Source: CAZXVU01 sp964644465
Lineage (GTDB): Bacteria; Chlamydiota; Chlamydiia; Chlamydiales; SM23-39
Assembly (NCBI GenBank): GCA_964644465.1
Contig: CAZXVU010000123.1
Coordinates: 1 to 5,656, forward strand
Direction: 5' to 3'
DNA length: 5,656 bases
The translations under genes and the position numbers were made by a program. The notes below the pieces were generated by a model. That model was not told the DNA's origin, did no database searches, and saw only the letters and a program-made list of their open reading frames with translations. Of this stretch, positions 1 to 4,968 are shown in pieces (position 1 is the stretch's first letter; each line of letters opens with the position of its first letter).

Positions 1-1298
1 CCTACCGCACCCTCACAGCCGCCGATTGCGCCATCATGGTGATCGACGCTTCCAAGGGTGTGGAGAAGCAGACCCGTAAGCTTTTCGAAGTCTGCCACCT
101 TCGAAAAATCCCTGTTTTGACCTTCATCAACAAAATGGACATGCCCGCTCGAGAGCCTCTCGATCTCATGAACGAAGTAGAAAACGTCCTTCAAATTCAA
201 TCTTGCGCCCTGAACTGGCCCATCGGAATGGGAAAAGAGTTCCAAGGGGTCGTCGACCGGGAAACCGATGAGTGCATCTTTTTTATCAAAACCTCCGTCG
301 GCGGCGCGCAAAAAGCCGACATCATCCGCCATCCTCTCAAAAGCGCCGAGTCAAAAGAGCGGATTGGCCAAGGTTATGAAGCCCTCATCCAAGAACTCGA
401 ACTTCTAGAACTTGCCGGCAATCGATATGACCATGAAAAATTTTTAGCGGGCCAAGTCACTCCTGTCTTTTTCGCCTCCGCCCTCACGAATTTTGGCGTG
501 GAGCCCTTTTTCGACGCGTTCATCCATCTTGCACCCTGTCCCCATTCTCGCCTGGCCGACCGCACCGATGGAACGGAAATCGAAATCGATCCCGTCAAAA
601 CGCCTTTTAGCGGATACGTTTTTAAATTGCAGGCCAATATGGACCGCCGCCATAGAGACAATATGGCCTTCATCCGCATTTGTTCGGGGCGCTTTGAGCG
701 AGACCTCGTAGTGAAGCACATCCGCCTCAATCGAGAGATCCGCTTATCTCGGCCCCACGGAATGCTTGCCGGCGGACGGACAACGCTCGATTACGCCTAT
801 CCAGGCGATGTCATCGGGGTCATCAACCCGGGCCTCTTTGCGATCGGCGACACGATTTCCGTAACAGGCGGCTTCACATTCAAACCGCTGCCCCAATTCC
901 AGCCTGAGATTTTTGCTAGGATCTATCCTAAAGACGTAGTGAAAAGAAAATCGTTTGATAAAGGCGTGCTGCAACTGACAGACGAAGGAGCGATCCAGCT
1001 TCTCCATGCTTACGAGCAAGAAGGAGATCTCATCTTCGCCGCCGTCGGTAAATTGCAGTTCGAAGTGATGCAGTACCGCCTCAGGGATGAATATGGCGTA
1101 GAGACCGTCCTCACTCCCCTCCCCTATCAATGCAGCGCATGGATCTTAGGAGATGTCAAGACACTCAAGAAAACCACCAGCTGCCTTCTCATTAAAGACA
1201 GACGGCTGAGGCCCATGGTCCTCTTCACCAGCCAATGGGAAAAGCAATACTGCATGAAAGAAAATCCCCAGCTTCAATTCGTCGATGTTTTAGTTTGA
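1..1298 (+). CDS. prfC: Peptide chain release factor 3 (RF3), 5'-truncated by window edge
   Basis: RF3 is a cytosolic translational GTPase that recycles class I release factors RF1/RF2 from the ribosome after termination. The open frame enters from the left edge (first full codon at base 3, reading YRTLTAADCAIMVIDASKG, the classic RF3 stretch just after the G3 motif) and runs to TGA at 1296-1298, giving about 431 visible residues. E. coli RF3 has 529, so roughly the first 95-100 residues with the P-loop, switch I and DTPGH motif lie outside. The ATG at 36 is internal and not the real start. Visible landmarks are the G4 motif NKMD (bases 129-140), the stretch LAGQVTPVFFASALTNFGV with the G5-like SAL, then FKLQANMDRRHRDNMAFIRICSG of domain II, AYPGDVIGV, and the C-terminal domain with AVGKLQFEVMQYRL. 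No frameshift or missing motif is seen in the visible part. The gene ends tail to tail with the oxygenase gene, overlapping it by 25 bases; no hairpin terminator is evident. Confidence 0.96.
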   Translation, partial: YRTLTAADCAIMVIDASKGVEKQTRKLFEVCHLRKIPVLTFINKMDMPAREPLDLMNEVENVLQIQSCALNWPIGMGKEFQGVVDRETDECIFFIKTSVGGAQKADIIRHPLKSAESKERIGQGYEALIQELELLELAGNRYDHEKFLAGQVTPVFFASALTNFGVEPFFDAFIHLAPCPHSRLADRTDGTEIEIDPVKTPFSGYVFKLQANMDRRHRDNMAFIRICSGRFERDLVVKHIRLNREIRLSRPHGMLAGGRTTLDYAYPGDVIGVINPGLFAIGDTISVTGGFTFKPLPQFQPEIFARIYPKDVVKRKSFDKGVLQLTDEGAIQLLHAYEQEGDLIFAAVGKLQFEVMQYRLRDEYGVETVLTPLPYQCSAWILGDVKTLKKTTSCLLIKDRRLRPMVLFTSQWEKQYCMKENPQLQFVDVLV

Positions 1299-2323
1299 GG
1301 CTCTTCTTTTACGATGTAGCGATTGAAAGAGGCTTCATGCCATGTTCGATAGGAACAAGGTTCGCCTGGAGCGCCTCCGTACCGCGCATCTTCAGTCAGC
1401 ATTGAATGAGAGCGGATTTCCGCATCCATTGGCGCATCGAAAAATAGTGCCATCGTGTAGCGCTCAATACACCCTGGAGCCTTATGAACTCTATGTTCTG
1501 TCGCTATGATCGTATCGTCTGTCGCTAGCTGGCCAAACTCCCCCACCTGAAACATCATCACGTCTGGATCGTCCGCTTTGACTTTCTTAAAAGTTCCATC
1601 CACTGTCGTTTTCACAAAAAGCCCTGCTTCCATCGGCTCTGGAACAGCTTCTCCATCTACAAAATAAAAAGCGGGAAGAAGCGTTGTGAACAATCCATGA
1701 TCAAAGTGGGCCCCGCACCAAAAGGGATTCTCAGCTGCGCTCTCTTCACTTTTGCGATAGTAGAGCATCCGCCCCATTCGGGGAGCCTCTTCGATGGAGA
1801 GTCCAGTCATGGGCCCTAGCAGCCCAATTTTTTTCATGACCTCTTCACCCATCTGCGACATCAAAGCTCCCATTTCTTGAAAGGGAGTTCTCAGATCCAC
1901 CTCTCTGGGCCATTTATTGAGAGAACTGTCTGGAACAAACCCATAGTAGGAGACTTTCAGATCGTCAACGACCCATTTGCCATCAGGCCGCTTAAATTTC
2001 TCTTTGCCTTTCTCATAGCCCAGAAAAGTCTCGCCGAGATCATGGTTCGGAGCGTAGCTCTCTTTGATGGCTTCGGGAAGAGAGGAAAACTCCCGCGCCC
2101 TTTCGATAAATCTCTCTACCTGTTCCCGATACCCTGGAACGCCTCTGATCCCTACAATGCCTTTCTCATGCAAAGCTTTATCTAAAAGCTGCAAAGCTTC
2201 AGGATCGTTTTGGATAAATGCTTCATATGAAATGATATCTAAAGAGAGCACTTCGATCGCTTTGCCCTCAAGGGCAAATAAAACGAAAGCTGCAATGAAT
2301 AATTGTTTAATAAATCTGGCCAT
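1274..2323 (-). CDS. 2-oxoglutarate/Fe(II)-dependent oxygenase (isopenicillin N synthase-like) with signal peptide
   Basis: This 349-residue protein belongs to the isopenicillin N synthase-like 2OG-Fe(II) oxygenases, which use O2, Fe(II) and usually 2-oxoglutarate to hydroxylate or otherwise oxidise small molecules. The N-terminal DIOX_N-like region (about 23-140, with ALHEKGIVGIRGVPGY) precedes the jelly-roll core. The iron ligands are visible as H206-x-D208 (AHFDHGLFT) and H277 (ATEHRVHKAP). R288-x-T290 (ERYTMALFF) fits the 2-oxoglutarate-binding R-x-S/T motif. The start was set at the ATG at 2323-2321, preceded by GAGG six bases upstream; a TTG at 2335 would add only four residues and overlaps the spacing to the SD. 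Residues 1-22 look like a Sec signal peptide: basic R3 and K6, hydrophobic LFIAAFVLFAL, and a GKA cleavage site after A22. That is unusual for this family. The substrate cannot be read from sequence. It is the last gene of a close-packed - strand series, 12 bases after the GNAT gene, and its hydrophilic tail is encoded opposite the prfC end. Confidence 0.88.
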   Translation of the reverse strand: MARFIKQLFIAAFVLFALEGKAIEVLSLDIISYEAFIQNDPEALQLLDKALHEKGIVGIRGVPGYREQVERFIERAREFSSLPEAIKESYAPNHDLGETFLGYEKGKEKFKRPDGKWVVDDLKVSYYGFVPDSSLNKWPREVDLRTPFQEMGALMSQMGEEVMKKIGLLGPMTGLSIEEAPRMGRMLYYRKSEESAAENPFWCGAHFDHGLFTTLLPAFYFVDGEAVPEPMEAGLFVKTTVDGTFKKVKADDPDVMMFQVGEFGQLATDDTIIATEHRVHKAPGCIERYTMALFFDAPMDAEIRSHSMLTEDARYGGAPGEPCSYRTWHEASFNRYIVKEEPQTKTSTN

Positions 2324-2329
2324 TTTAAA

Positions 2330-2333
2330 CCTC
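2330..2333 (-). promoter_or_regulatory. Shine-Dalgarno for the oxygenase gene
   Basis: GAGG lies six bases upstream of the ATG at 2323-2321 and inside the 12-base gap after the GNAT stop codon. It supports this ATG over the in-frame TTG at 2335, which would sit upstream of the SD itself. Confidence 0.7.
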
Positions 2334-2335
2334 AA

Positions 2336-2956
2336 TTAGGGTTGAACTTCCCAGCGCAAGCCTGTGAGAAGAGACATATCGACAAAGTTATCTTGTGCGT
2401 CCGGATAGGCAAAATCGACAAAGCCGATCTTCTGATAAAAAATCCGTCCCGTCTCATTCACCTTTCTAATCAGTAAATTGATCGCTTTGGTATTGGGAAA
2501 GAGCTCTTCTGATCGAATAGAAAAGACGAGCTTCTCGCCAATTCCCCTTCTTTGATGCTTTGGGTCCATGACAAGGAGATTCATATAGATGGCGTCATCC
2601 TCTTTCGCCTCAGGCTGAAAGGTAGCCCAGCCTACCAACTCATCTCCATCAAATGCCTGGATCCAGTAGAGCTCTCCCTTTTTGAAGTGCCCCAGTTCGC
2701 TTTCGAAATAATCTTCATAGAAACGACGCACATCGCCGATGCACTTGAAATTGGGATTCAGCTCATCAAGCGGTACATCTTCATAGACGTTCATGAAGCT
2801 TTTCACCAAAATATCTTTCCCTTGATCGAGGACAATCTCTTCAGGGGAACGAGCTTCAGCCAAACGAATTTCCCGGCCCAGTTTGTCTGTAAAAAACTGA
2901 TCTCCGAAAAGAGGCAAAGCAAATATAAATGCGAGTACAAAAAAGCGTGAATTCAT
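2336..2956 (-). CDS. GNAT-family N-acetyltransferase with N-terminal signal peptide
   Basis: This is a 206-residue member of the Gcn5-related N-acetyltransferases, which move an acetyl group from acetyl-CoA to an amine on a small molecule or protein. The acetyl-CoA pyrophosphate loop (motif A) is clear: MNLLVMDPKHQRRGIGEKLV, with Q135-R-R-G138-I-G140. The later NETGRIFYQKIGF (residues 167-179) is the usual motif B region. The substrate is unknown. Residues 1-18 look like a signal peptide: MNSR, then the hydrophobic FFVLAFIFALPLF, with a possible cut after G18; the GNAT domain begins near residue 28 (REIRLAEA). Export is odd for an enzyme that needs acetyl-CoA, unless it ends up in host cytosol or the segment acts as a membrane anchor. 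The ATG at 2956-2954 is preceded by AGGGA eight bases upstream, which begins within the stop codon region of the aldo/keto reductase gene. The gene lies 11 bases after that gene and 12 before the oxygenase, so co-transcription is very likely. Confidence 0.9.
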   Translation of the reverse strand: MNSRFFVLAFIFALPLFGDQFFTDKLGREIRLAEARSPEEIVLDQGKDILVKSFMNVYEDVPLDELNPNFKCIGDVRRFYEDYFESELGHFKKGELYWIQAFDGDELVGWATFQPEAKEDDAIYMNLLVMDPKHQRRGIGEKLVFSIRSEELFPNTKAINLLIRKVNETGRIFYQKIGFVDFAYPDAQDNFVDMSLLTGLRWEVQP

Positions 2957-2967
2957 TCTTCCAATCC

Positions 2968-3945
2968 CTAACGGTCAATCATGCCCATATGCTGTTGGTT
3001 ATAACGGGGTCCGGCAACCGTTCCCGATCCATCTAATTCTTTCATTTCCGCTGTGGATAAAGAGATCTTTGCAGCACCGATATTCTCTTCAAGATACTTT
3101 CGCTGCTTTGTTCCAGGAATAGGCACCAGGTCATTTCCCTTATGAAGCAGCCAAGCAATCGCGATTTGCGCAGGAGTCGCTTTTTTCCGTTCTGCTAGGC
3201 TCCGAATGTGTGCGACAACTTGCATATTCGCATCGAAGTTTTTCCCCTGCATGCGCGGGTCGCCGCGGCGGAAGTCATTTTCTGGATACTCTTCAGCCCG
3301 CTTTGCCGTTCCAGTGAGAAAGCCTCTGCCAAGAGGACAGAAAGGAACAAGGCCGATACCGAGCTTGCGAAGCAAAGGAATAATGCGAGGTTCTAAATTC
3401 CGTTCCCAGAGAGAATATTCACTTTGCAGGGCTGAAATGGGATGGGTGCTATGAGCGCGGCGGATTGTCTCTTCGCCCGCTTCAGAAAGTCCCAGGAAAC
3501 GAACTTTCCCTTCAGCAACCAATTTGGCCATGGATCCTACTACTTCTTCGATGGGAATTGCGGGATCTACGCGGTGTTGATAAAGAAGGTCGATATGATC
3601 GATTCCCAGTCTTTGCAGAGATTCTTCCACTACTTGCCTTAGATGATCAGGATGGCTATTGACTCCTTGCACTTTGCCATTCACAATTTTGAAGCCAAAC
3701 TTTGTCGCCACGATCGCCTTTTCACGGCGACCTTTTAAGGCTTTTCCAAGAAGCTGTTCATTGGTAAAAGGTCCATAGACTTCAGCCGTATCAAAAAAAT
3801 TGACGCCAAGCTCTATTGCCCGATGGATAGTTGCAATAGATTCTGCGTCATTCGGTGTGCCATAAGACTGGCTCATCCCCATACAGCCAAGGCCAAGTTC
3901 CGAAACTTCGAGTCCCTGGTGACCAAGTTTGAGCTTTTTTAAGAT
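2968..3945 (-). CDS. Aldo/keto reductase, probable AUC (ATC) start codon
   Basis: This is an NADPH-type aldo/keto reductase of the monomeric TIM-barrel superfamily that includes YajO- and AKR13-like enzymes, reducing aldehydes or ketones in the cytosol. From the ATC at 3945-3943 it has 325 residues, the usual family length, with the canonical opening KLKLGHQGLEVSELGLGCMGM. The catalytic tetrad is complete: D52 and Y57 (FFDTAEVYG), K82 (ATKFG) and H124 (LLYQHRVD). The cofactor-binding C-terminal part has IPGTKQRKYLEENIGA. Between the in-frame stop TAG at 3972-3970 and the ATG at 3882-3880 there is no ATG, GTG or TTG. The ATC is preceded by GAGGG at proper spacing, while the ATG at 3882 has no SD and would drop the N-terminal hairpin and first barrel strand. 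So either AUC serves as start, or the start codon was lost by mutation or sequencing error. No signal peptide is seen, unlike the next two genes. The substrate is unknown. Confidence 0.88.
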   Translation of the reverse strand: MLKKLKLGHQGLEVSELGLGCMGMSQSYGTPNDAESIATIHRAIELGVNFFDTAEVYGPFTNEQLLGKALKGRREKAIVATKFGFKIVNGKVQGVNSHPDHLRQVVEESLQRLGIDHIDLLYQHRVDPAIPIEEVVGSMAKLVAEGKVRFLGLSEAGEETIRRAHSTHPISALQSEYSLWERNLEPRIIPLLRKLGIGLVPFCPLGRGFLTGTAKRAEEYPENDFRRGDPRMQGKNFDANMQVVAHIRSLAERKKATPAQIAIAWLLHKGNDLVPIPGTKQRKYLEENIGAAKISLSTAEMKELDGSGTVAGPRYNQQHMGMIDR

Positions 3946-3948
3946 GTT

Positions 3949-3954
3949 TCCCTC
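3949..3954 (-). promoter_or_regulatory. Shine-Dalgarno pointing to the ATC start of the aldo/keto reductase
   Basis: The - strand reads GAGGGA AAC ATC TTA AAA AAG. A GAGG core sits five bases upstream of the ATC at 3945-3943, normal SD spacing, and there is no usable ATG, GTG or TTG near it in the reductase frame. This is the main argument for the ATC as initiation site. Confidence 0.65.
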
Positions 3955-3966
3955 AAATTGTACAAA

Positions 3967-3972
3967 ATTCTA
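3967..3972 (-). promoter_or_regulatory. Possible -10 box ahead of the aldo/keto reductase
   Basis: In the 58-base gap after the SET gene the - strand has TAGAAT, one mismatch from TATAAT, in an AT-rich stretch 21 bases before the ATC start. No convincing -35 box is found at 16-18 bases upstream, so the reductase, GNAT and oxygenase genes may have their own weak promoter or may simply be read through from the SET gene. Confidence 0.22.
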
Positions 3973-4003
3973 TATGGAAAAAGGGATTTTTTTAGGAAGA
4001 GAA

Positions 4004-4684
4004 TTAAACGATCTTCAGAGAAGAATTGAGCTGAAATGTTTTGGGCGTCATAAGAAACGGTTTGATATTCAAAGCGCCCCAATAACTGTCATCGTCCCCA
4101 TCGTAGCAGACAAGAAGCTGCTCGCCAGGCCGGATGTTCTTTTTGGCAAAATAAACAATTTCAAATGTGGCTCCCAAGGAATCGGAAGGGAACCGGAGAA
4201 GCTTCGCTTCGATATTGGGTTTTTCAGAATGATTGATAAAACGGGTAAAGTTCCCCTGTTTACGAGCATCTAGATCCAATGAATAAAGACGACGGGGATG
4301 ATATCGATTTTCCGGGTCAAAATGAGTCTGCTCTTTTTTTGTGAGGAGCAAATCTGCAATTAAAGAAAACATATAGTCAGAGTCATCTTCCTGGTTTTGG
4401 GGAGATAAAAACACTTCTCCAGAGTAGGGAGCGATCATTTCCCCCTTCAAGATCGGCTTAGCTTCCGGATGTAAAAATATCCCATGGCCGATGCCGCCTT
4501 TAAGCTTTTTGAGAACCAGATGTTTTGGAAGGCCGTTTTCTTGAATCTCCTGAGAAATTGCGGCGATTTCAGTCAAATTATTTTTTGTCGCCCTTAAGAC
4601 ATCAACCTTATGCTTCTTAATCATTTGAGAGGAAAAAACATTCAACTCTTTACTAATTTTCAGACGAGCTAATTTAAATTTCAT
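4004..4684 (-). CDS. SET-domain protein lysine methyltransferase, NUE-like candidate effector
   Basis: This 226-residue protein has a compact SET domain, the fold of S-adenosylmethionine-dependent lysine methyltransferases acting on histones and other proteins. Visible motifs in order are GGIGHGIF (residues 63-70, SAM-binding GxG), PYSGEV with Y88 and G90, DYMFSL near 103-108, NFTRFINHSEKPN with the hallmark N151-H152-S153 (145-157), and FAKKNIRPGEQLLVCYD (179-195) with the active-site tyrosine region, ending in DSYW. No cysteine-rich pre-SET or post-SET zinc module is present. The N-terminal 55 residues are basic and mostly without a recognisable domain, and no Sec signal is seen. Known family context: Chlamydia trachomatis NUE is a SET protein of similar size, sent by type III secretion to the host nucleus, where it methylates histones. 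Similar use here is inference; a type III signal cannot be read by eye. The ATG at 4684-4682 has no clear SD, and the alternative ATG at M21 has none either. Confidence 0.88.
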   Translation of the reverse strand: MKFKLARLKISKELNVFSSQMIKKHKVDVLRATKNNLTEIAAISQEIQENGLPKHLVLKKLKGGIGHGIFLHPEAKPILKGEMIAPYSGEVFLSPQNQEDDSDYMFSLIADLLLTKKEQTHFDPENRYHPRRLYSLDLDARKQGNFTRFINHSEKPNIEAKLLRFPSDSLGATFEIVYFAKKNIRPGEQLLVCYDGDDDSYWGALNIKPFLMTPKTFQLNSSLKIV

Positions 4685-4779
4685 AGTTTCAGTTTATCAA
4701 AAAACGGAATTACTAAAAACAGATTTGAAGATTAAAAAAAATTCAATTATTGGTTTATTTATAGCCATAAGGAGCACCT
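4685..4779. other. Divergent AT-rich intergenic region
   Basis: This 95-base spacer between the divergently read SET gene and the small basic-protein gene is clearly richer in A and T than the flanking genes, with runs of A and T. It must hold the start signals for the + strand pair. On the + strand I see TTGAAG at 4725-4730, but no good -10 box 16-18 bases after it (TATTGG at 4748-4753 is poor). No strong inverted repeat or operator is obvious. Confidence 0.5.
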
Positions 4780-4786
4780 ATGAAAA
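4758..4786 (-). promoter_or_regulatory. Possible promoter for the SET gene and downstream block
   Basis: On the - strand TTTTCA (4786-4781, four of six matches to TTGACA) and TATAAA (4763-4758, five of six to TATAAT) are separated by 17 bases. This would start RNA near 4751, leaving a leader of about 66 bases before the SET ATG. The -35 box overlaps the first codons of the divergent small gene, so the two directions could interfere. It is judged by eye only in an AT-rich spacer. Confidence 0.3.
4769..4774 (+). promoter_or_regulatory. Shine-Dalgarno of the small basic-protein gene
   Basis: AAGGAG sits five bases before the ATG at 4780. This is close to the ideal SD and the best one in the window, which argues that the 62-codon frame is truly translated. 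Confidence 0.8.
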
Positions 4787-4968
4787 AAAGGCGGGAAAGC
4801 CATTCAAAAAAAGAAAAACATCCTATTTGGGGAGAAGAGAGCCCTTCACAAATTCGAGCCCATGAAGAATTAGTCCATGAAGACAGGGACCCTATCTATC
4901 CTTTTGAGCCCCCTGAAAGCGGATCCAAAAAGAAGAGCCATAAAGACTTGAAAAGGAAGAAAAAATGA
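4780..4968 (+). CDS. Small highly charged protein of unknown function (62 aa)
   Basis: I do not recognise this protein. It has 62 residues, 18 of them Lys or Arg and 12 Asp or Glu, plus five His, arranged in blocks. The start is basic (KKRRESHSKKEKH), the middle is acidic and proline-containing (about 15-47, with HPIWGEESPSQIRAHEELVH and DPIYPFEPPES), and the end is lysine-rich (50-62, SKKKSHKDLKRKKK). There is no signal peptide or membrane segment and it is probably disordered. Reality as a gene is supported by the excellent AAGGAG and by the ATGA overlap with the SDR gene at 4965-4968, which implies translational coupling. The basic ends could bind nucleic acid, RNA, phosphorylated surfaces or the partner SDR protein, but nothing in the sequence decides this. 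In Chlamydiae lysine-rich small proteins such as Hc1 condense DNA, but no specific similarity is visible here. Confidence 0.75.
   Translation: MKKRRESHSKKEKHPIWGEESPSQIRAHEELVHEDRDPIYPFEPPESGSKKKSHKDLKRKKK

Noticed and set aside
374..1130. Open frames on the - strand and in a second + frame inside prfC (up to 128 codons)
   Set aside because: They lie entirely opposite or within the well-conserved RF3 frame, show no recognisable domain, and are explained by its codon use.
2170..2198. Short direct repeat GCAAAGCTT within the oxygenase gene
   Set aside because: Two nine-base copies inside codons for an ordinary helix; too short to call a repeat element.
2324..2335. TTG at 2335-2333 as start of the oxygenase gene
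   Set aside because: It overlaps the Shine-Dalgarno that serves the ATG at 2323 and lies directly after the GNAT stop; the ATG gives a cleaner signal peptide.
1877..2339. Two + strand frames of 102 and 91 codons opposite the oxygenase gene
   Set aside because: Antisense to a conserved signal-peptide and enzyme region, with no motif and no good SD; shadows of the real gene.
2552..2950. A 132-codon + strand frame opposite the GNAT gene
   Set aside because: It covers the GNAT domain in antisense and has no domain of its own; the GNAT motif A is unambiguous on the other strand.
3958..3965. Palindrome TTGTACAA in the spacer between the SET and reductase genes, considered as an operator or terminator
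   Set aside because: Only eight bases are perfectly symmetric, the wider arms mismatch, and no T-run follows in the right place; it is expected by chance in AT-rich DNA.
3929..4273. A 114-codon + strand frame crossing the end of the SET gene and the spacer
   Set aside because: Most of it is antisense to the conserved SET motifs, and its start lies in the AT-rich gap without an SD.
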